In this document: one piece after another, positions 36,170 to 44,484 of the stretch
Numbering within the stretch: the first letter of the stretch is position 1
Layout: each line of letters begins with the position of its first letter
Assembly (NCBI RefSeq): GCF_000802385.1
Contig: NZ_JTDN01000003.1
Location: forward strand, 62,001 to 126,000
Direction: 5' to 3'
DNA: 64,000 nt
From: Croceibacterium mercuriale
GTDB lineage: Bacteria; Pseudomonadota; Alphaproteobacteria; Sphingomonadales; Sphingomonadaceae
Translations under genes and position numbers: made by a program
The notes under the pieces: model-generated
What the model saw: only the letters and a program-made list of their open reading frames with translations
Databases searched by the model: none
What the model was told of the DNA's origin: nothing

Positions 36170-36556
36170 TCACCCGCCATGCGCAAGCTCGGAAGAAGCG
36201 GCGCGCTGCTGTAATCCGACCGCCTCAGCCGAAACCCGGGCGAGCGTGCGCGCCAGCTGCATCATCGCCTTGCGATCCTTCGGCGTGATCGCGCGGAGAA
36301 GATCCAGCCAATCGCGTTCCTCGGCGGTGATCTCCGGCGCATTGCCTTCACTTTCCGGATCATCGCTATCTCCGGTCAGGTATCCGGCGGTGGTCTGAAG
36401 CTCTCGTGCGATTTTCACCAAGTGAGGAGATGACCGTCGGCCGCGACGGATCATGCTGTTCATGGTCGATTGTGGGATATCAGCCCGACGAGCCAACTCC
36501 GCTTGGGTCATGCCCAAAGCTTGTAGCCGCTCTTCGATTCGGTCGCTCAGTTGCAC
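36170..36556 (-). CDS. XRE-family transcriptional repressor (CI-like)
   Basis: A 128-residue regulator. Residues about 6-60 form a Cro/CI helix-turn-helix: RIEERLQALGMTQAELARRA, DIPQSTMNSMIRRGRRSSPH, LVKIARELQTTAGYLTGD. The C-terminal half is acidic and helical and lacks a LexA-type peptidase, so it is a simple repressor. Three copies of an 8-bp element lie at 36577-36633, upstream of its start. It probably controls the minus-strand genes down to 34602 and itself. Confidence 0.8.
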   Translation of the reverse strand: MQLSDRIEERLQALGMTQAELARRADIPQSTMNSMIRRGRRSSPHLVKIARELQTTAGYLTGDSDDPESEGNAPEITAEERDWLDLLRAITPKDRKAMMQLARTLARVSAEAVGLQQRAASSELAHGG

Positions 36557-36576
36557 TTCATCAACCTACCGGAACG

Positions 36577-36633
36577 GCGTTAGGACGAACACAACGGAAG
36601 GGCGGTTGATGGAGCTAACGCCAAGACGTTAGA
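36577..36633. promoter_or_regulatory. Candidate operator repeats for the XRE repressor
   Basis: GGCGTTAG at 36577-36584, its exact complement CTAACGCC at 36616-36623 and a near-copy GACGTTAG at 36626-36633 lie 20-75 bases upstream of the repressor start. Such spaced half-sites are typical of autoregulated XRE repressors; binding is inferred. Confidence 0.45.
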
Positions 36634-36734
36634 ACATGACTCCGACTCACCATTAGCTCTCGCGCTCCGAGCTGCGGGCTCGCAGCCGGCGTTCGGGAAG
36701 CTGATCGGCAAGCGTCAGTCCGTCGTTCATGACT

Positions 36735-36949
36735 GGCAGGTTCGTCCGACGCCCGAGCTTAGACGGGGGATAGGCCCAACGACGGATACGGGTAGTGCGG
36801 TAACCAACTCGCGGATGAGAGCGTGATCAATCGTCGTCGATCAGGCGTCCGCGGCACACCCGCTAAGGTCAATACAACCGCTGGTCTCGCGACCGGCGAA
36901 GGAGTAAACTCGGCCAGCGTCCCAGATGGCAGTCATGAGAACGTACGTT
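36735..36949 (-). repeat. Inverted-copy repeat, right copy (non-coding end of an IS110-type element)
   Basis: Complement of 22217-22431 with roughly 96 percent identity judged by eye. No transposase gene accompanies this copy. The flanking sequence differs from that of the left copy on both sides. Confidence 0.8.
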
Positions 36950-37308
36950 TTCGACCATCCTCTCACCGGTCCCCTAACCGCACGGGCATGTTCGGGGTGG
37001 CGCTTCATGCAGGTGTCTTCGAGCTCGAAAAGGTGGCGGAAGCTGCGGCCGATCCCAAAAGTGGCCTTCAGCATCGAGAGCCCTTCGCGATAACTGCGGA
37101 GGAGATCGAGGGGGGCGGGCGGAAATGGTACGCAGGTGCCTGGCCGATGCTGGGAACTCGAACACCATGGGCGCCTGTGTCAGTGCTGAGTTGGACAGGC
37201 AGGATGACAAATTGTTCCGTGCTGTCATGAGGCAGCTGGTGATGCGGGCAGGGTCCGCCTTCGCTATGAAGAACTCGCTTAGATCCGCGAGCGCGATGCC
37301 GGCTGTAA
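36950..37308. other. Gene-poor stretch
   Basis: About 360 bases between the repeat and the IS5 copy B. Short minus- and plus-strand frames only; nothing recognised. Confidence 0.35.
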
Positions 37309-38209
37309 GAGCCCGTTTCGTAAGTGGCTGCAGGGGGTTGAGCATCGCGGGTCGGCGTGGTTCGGGAAGGTATCTGGCGCTATCTCGGAAACGCCATGTG
37401 GACCCGCGACACTCGACGGCAGCATAGTTGCAATCCTCTCCAATATCCAAGCAGCCTCACGGACGCCGAATGGCGGGTGGTAGCCTCGTATCTGCCTGCA
37501 GGGCCGGCTAGAGGTCGGCCACGGCGCTGGCCTTGGCGAGGCCTGTTTGATGCCATCCTGTTCGTATTGCGGACCGGCGCGCCGTGGCGGTGCCTGCTGC
37601 CTGGCTTTCCGCCTTGGCAGACGGTCTATTGTTGGTTCGCCCGGTTGCGAGATCAAGACTTCTTCCAAAGCCTGAACCATGCGCTGGTGCTCGCCGACCG
37701 CAACCGGCAACGCCGGGACGCGGCGCCTTCAGCAGCCGTCATCGACAGCCAGTCGGTCAAGACCACCGAAGCCGGCGGGCCGCGCGGCTACGACGCTGGC
37801 AAGAAAGTCATGGGGCGTAAGCGGCACGCGATGGTCGATACCGATGGTCGTGCCTTGGAGCTTTTGGTCCATCCTGGCGACGTCCAAGACCGCGACGGAG
37901 CGGTCCCGCTGCTTAGGCAATCTCGCAGCCGTCACCCCTTTGTCGAACGCGCCTTTGCCGATAGCGCCACAACTCGGATCGCGTCGCCGAAGCCACAGTG
38001 ATCGACATCCAGATCGTCCGAGATCGGCTTCACCGTCCATCCAAGGCGCTGGGTGGTCGAACGAACCTTTGCATGGATGGGCCGCAATCTCCGCTTGGCC
38101 AATGACTTCGAGGCAACCATCGGCTCCGCCACCGCATTCCTCTACGCAGCCGCCGCCATGGTCCTCGTCAGGCGCATCGCACGATCAGCATGACTTATGA
38201 AATGGACCC
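37309..38209 (+). mobile_element. IS5-family element, copy B (one main frameshift)
   Basis: About 900 bases bounded by GAGCCCGTTTCGTAAGT at 37309 and ACTTATGAAATGGACCC at 38209, which are imperfect inverted repeats. It is the same type as the element at 3857-4763 but in the opposite orientation and better preserved. The transposase is described separately. Confidence 0.82.
37396..38194 (+). pseudogene. IS5-family transposase, frameshifted near the C-terminus
   Basis: The frame 37396-38001 covers the N-terminus (SSLTDAEWRVVASYLPAGPA), RTGAPWRCLLPGFPPWQTVY, VIDSQSVKTTEAGGPRGYDA and GKKVMGRKRHAMVDTDGRAL. It then ends in an out-of-frame tail after FADSA. The remainder, [20 protein letters not shown] and the closing [14 protein letters not shown], lies in another frame to 38194. 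A small deletion around 37970-38035 explains the break; the part that normally links the two pieces is shortened. The DDE domain is therefore incomplete. Confidence 0.8.
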
Positions 38210-38976
38210 TTAGAACGCTCGTTCACCTCCCGAACAAAGCGGCCTCTACAGGCTTGCTACAATACAACTGCTTGCAATACATTTGACTACGAACTGTGGA
38301 CCACATCCAACTGTGAAATCAGGTATCTTCCAGCGCATCTTGAAAGACCTAAGTGAATCACGTAGTATGGTGGAGGATTACGCCGAGCGGCCTCTGACAT
38401 TCCTCTTACGGCGTGACCTTCAATAGTAACGCTCGTCCTCACAATCAGGGCAGGGTCCCACAGGATTACAGTGTGCGCGCCCATAGTGGCAGCCCCCAAC
38501 TGAGGTACCTGGATTGGTATCGTTGGAGTGACCACCAAGGATACCACGAACCCAAAATAGAATCTTGCTCATTGATGCTCCATAAGCTGCTTTGTCTCGG
38601 CTCGCAATCGCGGTGCCGCCAATCTCGCTGCAGCCGGCGCTTCTAACTAGTTGATTTACCTCATTTCGATCCGCTGAGCAGCTCTTGCCGGGTATGATCC
38701 TTGGCAATACGCACCGGAATGGCATCTCATATCTCATGATCGCCAGACGCGGTGGCAGCGACAAATGTGGCCGCTAATTAGAAAGGACACTTTCGCCGCC
38801 AATTAGAGATGATGTCACCATCGGTGGCAGCGGGGGCAGCGTGGAGCATTCCACATAGCGCAGCGCTTATTCTGCTGCGGCGCAACGTTTGCGGTGAGGT
38901 GTCTTGGACCCGCTGCGCCAGCAGTGGGCTTGGCCAACGCTTGAATGAACGCCGCGATGCGCAAACACACCGAAGT
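38210..38976. other. Gene-poor stretch
   Basis: About 770 bases. One minus-strand frame (38420-38737, MRYEMPFRCVLPRIIPGKSC at its start, Cys-rich and ending CPDCEDERYY) could be a small gene but has no recognisable family or ribosome-binding site. Otherwise nothing seen. Confidence 0.3.
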
Positions 38977-39215
38977 TCAATCTTCGTGGTCGAGAAATGA
39001 TTCGGGAGTGATGTGACATGGTAAACACGATCGGGACGGTTGACGCTCCTCCGTTATATCGAGCGCGAGTGCCAGCGGGCGCTCGTGGCTATCCAGAGCA
39101 GTGCGAATGTCGACGGCATTGCGGGCGGTCGCGACCACATTGTGGCCCCGTGCCAGTGCCAGCCGCGCGACCCGCAAGCCGGACCCACGCGATGCGCCGG
39201 TGGTACCAGATTGTC
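38977..39215 (-). pseudogene. Short-chain dehydrogenase fragment
   Basis: On the minus strand: TTGASRGSGLRVARLALARG, then HNVVATARNAVDIRTALDSH and PLALALDIT. This is the N-terminal nucleotide-binding TGxxxGxG fold of an SDR enzyme. The frame has no proper start and breaks off after about 75 residues, so only the first third of the gene is left. Confidence 0.65.
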
Positions 39216-39960
39216 ATCAGCCCATTCCTCACTCCATCTCCAGCCTGTCCCGTGTCATTAAGATGAGCGGCAAGACAGGGGGTTGGTGGCCGAAGCAGGG
39301 AGGGGCCTTGGTTGGCTGGCATCCGTGTCCAACTGCTATCAAGGCTGATCCGGTGGTGGACGGACCGGCTGCTTTTCAGGCTAAACGGGTGGAGAGCGGT
39401 CCGACCGCTTTCGGGCAGCCGATCGTATCCTGATCGCCCACGGTGCCGAGAAGCTGGAAACCCGCACCGATCCCGCCATGACGCGAGAGTGGATGGCCGG
39501 CAGAGCTTTCCCGACTTGGACTATGTCGTTCAGTGATCACAGAGCCGAGCCGTTGGACACACAGTTGCTCTTCTCGCAAAGAAGAATGCAGTCTTGTTAG
39601 CGCCAGCTCAATAAGTTCGCTTGAAATATTTTCTGAGGGTTAGTGATATCGGCTTCCGACCCGCTGATGCGTCCTGACTACTGAACTAGGATGCCTCAAG
39701 GAAGCCGAGGGGCCTCATGAACAATCGACCGGAGTTGGGAACGGCGAGGAAGCGTTGAACGTCCACAATGGGGTCTTGGAGTTTGGGTCTGTCGGCTGAA
39801 CTAAGGTCAACTTACCCGCGATCGACGCTTGGAACCTGGTTGTCCGCTGACGGGCCCAAGACTGGTGTTTGTCACAAGGAAAGACACCGAAGCATCGCCA
39901 AGTAGGTTGATCCGTGTACACGCATGTCCTACATCGTGTCACAGATTGGAGTCGAGGCAA
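39216..39960. other. Gene-poor stretch upstream of the PIN-patatin operon
   Basis: About 745 bases. A plus-strand stretch near 39420-39600 (ILIAHGAEKLETRTDPAMTR and on) has weak coding character but no family. The promoter of the operon at 39961 should lie at the right end; no clear -35/-10 pair was identified. Confidence 0.3.
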
Positions 39961-40385
39961 TGGCGACGAACAGCAAGATAGCGGACGACGCAGACGATGG
40001 GGTGACGCTCGGCACCTTGATCGACCGGCTTGGCAAAGGGGCCGCGGAGGAGTTCTTCGGGCGGATCGACGGCTCTTTGCGAACGGGCGATGTCGTTCAC
40101 GGGACCAACGTGCGAGAATCCCGCGTCGCGTTTAGCAAGGCGCGGCTCGACGGGCATGCGCAACTCGTCGTGCCCGGCCGGGCGTCCGATGGACGTCGTG
40201 GGGCTGCTGACATCGGCGACAGCGTTGTGGTCATCAAGATGGACGACTTCCAAGCTGTCGTGCGTGCCGGTCGCGACGAGTTCGATTGGGGCAGCGCCTT
40301 CGCTCCGCGCAGCGGGCTTGAGGCCGCAACGTCTGGCGCTTCTATCGTGCGTGGCGCGCGCGGCGCACGCCTTCTGCGCGCCTGA
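39961..40385 (+). CDS. Putative antitoxin or partner protein of the PIN-patatin operon
   Basis: A 140-residue acidic/basic-mixed protein of no recognised family. The middle part (GDVVHGTNVRESRVAFSKAR; IGDSVVVIKMDDFQAVVRAG) recalls the end of Phd/YefM-type antitoxins (a VxI...DF.A.V pattern), but the match is weak. The C-terminus is Arg/Ala/Gly-rich. ATG 39961 is chosen because it has a GAGG nearby; the frame is open from 39924. Its stop overlaps the PIN gene start (TGATG), so the two are translated together, which is the usual layout of an antitoxin-toxin pair. Confidence 0.5.
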
Positions 40386-40828
40386 TGTACCTGCTGGATT
40401 CTCAGCAGGCCATGGACTTGCTGAGCAGGGATACGGGCCGGCCGATCTTCCGGTGGGTCGAAGCAACCAAGCCGGGGCGCAATGACCTCTTCGTCAGTGT
40501 GCTCTCCCTAGGGCAAATCGCTGACACCATCGAGCACATGGCGCCGGGACAGCGCAATCACTGGCGCCGCCTACTGCAAGAGGGACGCCGCGAACTCGAG
40601 GAAGCTGGGAGCTTGATCGACATCGACTTGCCGATCGTCGACGCCTGGCAGACAAACCTGCGCGGTGACCTGCTCGCCGATATCGATGGCGCGCATGAGG
40701 ACCTCCCCGAGGATGATCGGCTGATTGTCGCCACCGCGATCGCTCGCAACTACACGCTTGTCACGGCAAGCGCGGAGGTCATCGACAGAATCGCCGAGCG
40801 AACGTCTTTGACGATCATGGAGCCGTGA
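40385..40828 (+). CDS. PIN-domain protein (VapC-like)
   Basis: A 147-residue PIN-fold protein; the family cleaves RNA, often tRNA, as toxins. It starts MYLLDSQQAMDLL, with Asp5 in the first acidic position. PEDDRLIVATAIARNYTLVT carries the third acidic position (Asp111) and the family's usual beta-strand. At the second position, where VapC proteins have Glu in a TLGEI-type motif, this one has SLGQI (Gln44), which may weaken or alter metal binding. Overlaps both neighbours (TGATG upstream, GTGA downstream). Probably toxin or effector of the operon, or a catalytically altered sensor. Confidence 0.75.
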   Translation: MYLLDSQQAMDLLSRDTGRPIFRWVEATKPGRNDLFVSVLSLGQIADTIEHMAPGQRNHWRRLLQEGRRELEEAGSLIDIDLPIVDAWQTNLRGDLLADIDGAHEDLPEDDRLIVATAIARNYTLVTASAEVIDRIAERTSLTIMEP

Positions 40829-41823
40829 GCGGACGCCAACTGATCGCTGGCACCCTGCCAAGAGCGGAGCGGCGAGGGCGCGTCGAACGCCATCTGCTGG
40901 CCCTGTCGGGCGGCGGCTATCGCGGACTGTTCACCGCAACCGTTCTGGCGCGGCTGGAGGACGAGATAGGCGGCGTTTCCGTTGCTCGCCGCTTCGACAT
41001 GGTGGCAGGCACATCCATCGGCGGCATCCTTGCCATCGGATTGGCGTGCGGCGTTCCTGGCGCAAGCCTGGCTGCAGTACTACGCGGTCATGCGCCGGCG
41101 ATCTTTCGGCCAAGGCCGGTCACCTTCGGAGGATTGGTAGGCGCTCGCTACGGGAGTGCCGGACTGGCAAAGGCAATCACGACTGCGCTGACGCCATCGA
41201 TGGCCCAGCGGCCATTCCGCGAGATCCCCGCTCCGTTGATCATCTGCGCCATAGACGAGCTGACCAGCGCACCGCGGATCTTCCGCACTGACGCCGCAAG
41301 CGGCGGCCAGGGTGATGACGTCCCTACCATCGACGTGGCACTCGCGACCTCCGCCGCACCGACTTACTTTCCGCCGCACAGGATAGACGGGCGAAACCAT
41401 GTGGACGGCGGGCTGATCGCAAACGCTCCTGATATGCTCCTGCTCACAGAAGCCATCCGCCTGTACGGCTCGTCTGTCGAGGAGTGCCACCTGCTGAGCG
41501 TCGGCACGGCAGGCAGCCCCCGGCTAGGACGGGTGACAGGTTCACCGGGCAAGTTCGGCTGGGCCGCGCGGCACGGACTTATCGACCTCATCATGTCAGC
41601 GCAGGAGGTCCTTGCACTTCGTCAGGCCGAAGCGCTTGGCCCCGGTACCTTCATGCGCATCGACGCAGAGCCACCGCAGCCGATAGCGCTCGACACCGTG
41701 GACACACCCACAACCGAGCTTCTCGTGACTCTGGCCCATCAAGCGGTCGACAAGGTGAAGGGAACGCGGGCGGAGAAAGTGCGCAGGTTCCTTGCGCATG
41801 TTCCGGCCCGGGAAGCACGGTAA
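40825..41823 (+). CDS. Patatin-like phospholipase
   Basis: A 332-residue lipid hydrolase. The oxyanion loop is LSGGGYRG near residue 28, the nucleophile elbow VAGTSIGG puts the catalytic Ser at residue 64, and NHVDGGLIANAP supplies the Asp at residue 194; all parts of the Ser-Asp dyad are present. Size and motifs resemble the CapV/patatin phospholipases that degrade membranes in CBASS and related defence systems, but no cyclase is next to it. It begins at GTG 40825 and overlaps the PIN gene by 4 bases, so the PIN protein and phospholipase are co-produced. Confidence 0.85.
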   Translation: MSGRQLIAGTLPRAERRGRVERHLLALSGGGYRGLFTATVLARLEDEIGGVSVARRFDMVAGTSIGGILAIGLACGVPGASLAAVLRGHAPAIFRPRPVTFGGLVGARYGSAGLAKAITTALTPSMAQRPFREIPAPLIICAIDELTSAPRIFRTDAASGGQGDDVPTIDVALATSAAPTYFPPHRIDGRNHVDGGLIANAPDMLLLTEAIRLYGSSVEECHLLSVGTAGSPRLGRVTGSPGKFGWAARHGLIDLIMSAQEVLALRQAEALGPGTFMRIDAEPPQPIALDTVDTPTTELLVTLAHQAVDKVKGTRAEKVRRFLAHVPAREAR

Positions 41824-41926
41824 CTCGTGAGACTGTCACGCTGATCGAGGATGACGGAAGACTGCCCTTGAAGGTCACATGTGCAAGCGTAGCAGAGCCT
41901 CAAAGGTGACCTCTGCGGCCATCATG

Positions 41927-41968
41927 CCATCAGCGGCACTTTACCCGCCGGTAAAGTGCCGCTGATGG
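41927..41968. repeat. 42-bp perfect palindrome (19-bp arms, 4-base loop)
   Basis: Left arm CCATCAGCGGCACTTTACC (41927-41945), loop CGCC, right arm the exact complement (41950-41968). It lies 104 bases after the patatin stop and 65 before the next gene. No run of T follows, so it is not an ordinary intrinsic terminator on the plus strand; a bidirectional terminator, protein-binding site or recombination/replication site are alternatives. Confidence 0.85.
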
Positions 41969-42032
41969 TTAAACGGTGGGTCGGCGCAATTTGGGGATTC
42001 ACGGCCGAGTCCGGCTGTGCTTGATATGTTCC

Positions 42033-42605
42033 ATGATCCAGCCCGATCTCTTCCAGCTTGATGAGCCCGGCCAGGCAACTAAGCCCGACGCACAGCCTCA
42101 TCCGACCACCCCTCCAAACCTGCCCGCAATTCTCGAGCGACTAGCAACAACCTGTGAGCGGCCACGTTACAGCTTCATGGTGCTGAACCTGATTGCTCAG
42201 GCGAGCGCTGTCTCCGGCAAGGCCGGCCCCTACATCGAGCACGAGGATCAGCGCCTGCCAGTGCGGGACTGGTTGTGGGCGGCGCTTTCACCAGTCGGCC
42301 GGCGCGAGCACCATCGCCTCGCGATGGTCGAGCGCGCCCGACGCGATCTCGCCGGGGCGGGACGACTGCCGGCCGATCCAGCTCCACGCGAGGCCGCCGT
42401 CACGGCCGAGGTGCAACGCCGACTCCAGCACTCGGGACGGACCAATGTTAGCCGCGCCGTCTCTGAACTTGTACGGGCAGGCCTGGTACAGCGCCATTAT
42501 CAGGGCTTCCGCGTCGACCATGTCAATCGCGGGGCGCAACGGCACGCCGTATACACCATCGCCCGGGAGGTACGTCTCGCCTTGGCCAACGCACGGCAAG
42601 CGTAA
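42033..42605 (+). CDS. Hypothetical protein with C-terminal winged-helix part
   Basis: A 190-residue protein. The N-terminal 40 residues are Pro-rich. A middle helical part (RYSFMVLNLIAQASAVSGKA) precedes a winged-helix-like region: VQRRLQHSGRTNVSRAVSEL, VRAGLVQRHYQGFRVDHVNR, RHAVYTIAREV, with a probable recognition helix at NVSRAVSELVRAG. ATG 42033 is at MIQPDLFQLDEP; an upstream Met at 41976 would lie next to the palindrome. Its place just before transfer genes suggests a plasmid regulator, which is an inference. Confidence 0.55.
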   Translation: MIQPDLFQLDEPGQATKPDAQPHPTTPPNLPAILERLATTCERPRYSFMVLNLIAQASAVSGKAGPYIEHEDQRLPVRDWLWAALSPVGRREHHRLAMVERARRDLAGAGRLPADPAPREAAVTAEVQRRLQHSGRTNVSRAVSELVRAGLVQRHYQGFRVDHVNRGAQRHAVYTIAREVRLALANARQA

Positions 42606-42752
42606 CGATGATCTCTGGTTTGCAGGAGCACCTGCGTGCCACCGGCTTGCTGCTCATACACAAACGGCGACGATCCTGCTTGAACTGGATCTCACCAACG
42701 CGCTAAGCTCGCGGTGCGATATCCGAGCCATGCCCCAAGGAGGGCATGCTTG

Positions 42753-43583
42753 ATGAAAAGATCTCTGTTCTGCATCGCGTTGCTTTTGGCGTCCTCGAAG
42801 GCCGTCGCCCGCGACGTCGAAGTTCACGTATTTAAGCGTTCGCCGTCCTCCGAGTTTCAGCTGATTGAACCCGGCCGCGATCCCGACGCGATTGCACGGG
42901 GTGAACCGCCTGCAATTCTTAAGCGCGAAGCCTCCGCCGTCCAATCCGGTCCGGTACCCTCGAAACTGGACATCGTGCCACAGCGGCTTGCCATTCCAGT
43001 GCCAGCCTGGATGCGCGGCGGGCGCCAGAGTGCAGCTGTCGACCGCACATACGAAGTAACAGCGCGCAATTCCGCGGGTTGCAGCTTCGCTCCGTATCGG
43101 CCCTATGTAGGGCTTTCACCAAGCGGCGAGACGCGACGGCAGCTCTACTACCGAGATATGGTGCAAGCCGCCTGCACAGCGGGCGTTCCCGTCGCCCTCT
43201 TTGACAGCCTGATCGTGCAAGAGAGCCGCTACAGTCCTCGTGCAATAAGCTCGGCCGGCGCGATCGGCATCGCTCAACTTATGCCTGGCACCGCACGTGG
43301 GCTTCGGGTCGCCAATCCTTGGGACGTTCGCGAGAACCTCTCGGGAGGCGCGCGCTACCTCCGTCAGCAGCTTGATGAGTTCGGCCAATGGCATCTGGCG
43401 CTTAGCGCCTACAACGCCGGCCCCGGGAATGTGCGCCGGCATGGTGGGGTACCCCCCTTTCGCGAAACAACCCGCTACGTACGCGCTATCCTGTCCGGCA
43501 CCCGACTGAACCACGTGATGGCGCAGCGCTCCGAGTTCAATGCAGGCCGCCGAATAGCGCACATCTCCTATCCGGGATCATAG
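42753..43583 (+). CDS. Lytic transglycosylase (VirB1/SLT type)
   Basis: A 276-residue exported muramidase that would open peptidoglycan for the conjugation channel. Signal peptide MKRSLFCIALLLASSKAVA, then a linker to about residue 130. The SLT domain has FDSLIVQESRYSPRAISSAG (catalytic Glu in QESRY), GAIGIAQLMPGTARGL and LSAYNAGPGNVRR, the complete family 1 set of motifs. AAGGAGG lies 9 bases upstream of ATG 42753. It is 1.65 kb upstream of the tra operon on the same strand. Confidence 0.9.
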   Translation: MKRSLFCIALLLASSKAVARDVEVHVFKRSPSSEFQLIEPGRDPDAIARGEPPAILKREASAVQSGPVPSKLDIVPQRLAIPVPAWMRGGRQSAAVDRTYEVTARNSAGCSFAPYRPYVGLSPSGETRRQLYYRDMVQAACTAGVPVALFDSLIVQESRYSPRAISSAGAIGIAQLMPGTARGLRVANPWDVRENLSGGARYLRQQLDEFGQWHLALSAYNAGPGNVRRHGGVPPFRETTRYVRAILSGTRLNHVMAQRSEFNAGRRIAHISYPGS

Positions 43584-43883
43584 ATCCCAAAATACGTGCA
43601 AGCCAACGCTCCAGGCATAGTAGAGCGCGACGGCTAGGATGACCGGCGCACCGCGCAGATAATTGAGTTGCCAACGGATCCAAAGTTTCGGCAGCAGCAG
43701 GGCCGCATCCAAGTGGGTCGCAACCGAGGGGCGCCAGCGTCCGCTACGCCAATCCACAAACGTTGCCGCCGCCGCGAGGCAGGCACACAGCAAAGCCATC
43801 AGGCCGACGCCGACGTAAAGGGAGGTCCAGGCGTTGAGGGCGTCGTGCTTTACAACAAGATCATGGTTCCGCAAGAGCTTCAA
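43578..43883 (-). CDS. Small membrane protein
   Basis: A 101-residue protein with two hydrophobic segments (YVGVGLMALLCACLAAAATF and APVILAVALYYAWSVGLHVF) separated by a basic loop. The last codons overlap the end of the lytic transglycosylase gene by 6 bases, in convergent orientation. No family recognised. Confidence 0.5.
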   Translation of the reverse strand: MKLLRNHDLVVKHDALNAWTSLYVGVGLMALLCACLAAAATFVDWRSGRWRPSVATHLDAALLLPKLWIRWQLNYLRGAPVILAVALYYAWSVGLHVFWDL

Positions 43884-43929
43884 ACTGGTTAATCAACCCG
43901 CTGTGCTCGAGTTCCGGAAGGCTGCGTAC

Positions 43930-44409
43930 TCAGTCGAGGCTAAGGTCCCGTGCCTGCAGTTCACTGAGGCGACGCTGGTGCTCGATCAGGTTGCTGGCAT
44001 GTCGCTCTCCGATAGACGCACACAAGGCTTGCTTTAGCGGATTGAAGTTTCCGTCCAGCAAAGTCACTTGCTGCGTAAGCGAGACTATCAAGGCTTGTGC
44101 CAGCAACGCTGCCGTCTCGCATGTCGGCTCGAAGTATTCATCCGCGTTGCCAAGACAGACCAAAGCGAGCGATGCCTGAACGAGATTGATGTCAAGATAT
44201 CGGAGGATACGCTCCATCTCGGCTGCGCTAATGTCGCCCCTGTCCAATCGATCATCGAAGCAGCGCCATGTGCATTTGCGGATGATCTTCGCATCCTTGA
44301 GCTGCGTCTTGGTGACGCGCTTGTCACGCATCACTGCGCGTATCAGGCCTGGATAGTTGAGCCGGATCTCTAAAAAGGAACCATAGTCGTTCGACGGCAG
44401 CATCTGCAT
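43930..44409 (-). CDS. Hypothetical protein near transfer genes
   Basis: A 159-residue protein beginning MQMLPSNDYGSFLEIRLNYP. The middle part (MRDKRVTKTQLKDAKIIRKC, MERILRYLDINLVQASLALV) could form a helix-turn-helix. GGGGGG lies 5 bases upstream of ATG 44409; the frame is open from 44472. No family recognised. It is one of three minus-strand genes diverging from the tra operon and may be a regulator, by position only. Confidence 0.45.
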   Translation of the reverse strand: MQMLPSNDYGSFLEIRLNYPGLIRAVMRDKRVTKTQLKDAKIIRKCTWRCFDDRLDRGDISAAEMERILRYLDINLVQASLALVCLGNADEYFEPTCETAALLAQALIVSLTQQVTLLDGNFNPLKQALCASIGERHASNLIEHQRRLSELQARDLSLD

Positions 44410-44484
44410 GAGAACCCCCCAGGTATCTCGTGAGCGCGACATCCTCATGCATTTGCATGAACGTAATGTCACCGTGGACCGAGA

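Noticed and set aside
38420-38764. Cys-rich 105-114-residue minus-strand protein
   Set aside because: No ribosome-binding site, no family motif and no conserved neighbour; kept only as a remark in the gap entry.
40825-41823. CBASS operon with a CapV-type effector
   Set aside because: No nucleotidyltransferase of the cGAS/DncV type, E2-like or JAB-like gene lies on either side; only the phospholipase resembles CBASS.
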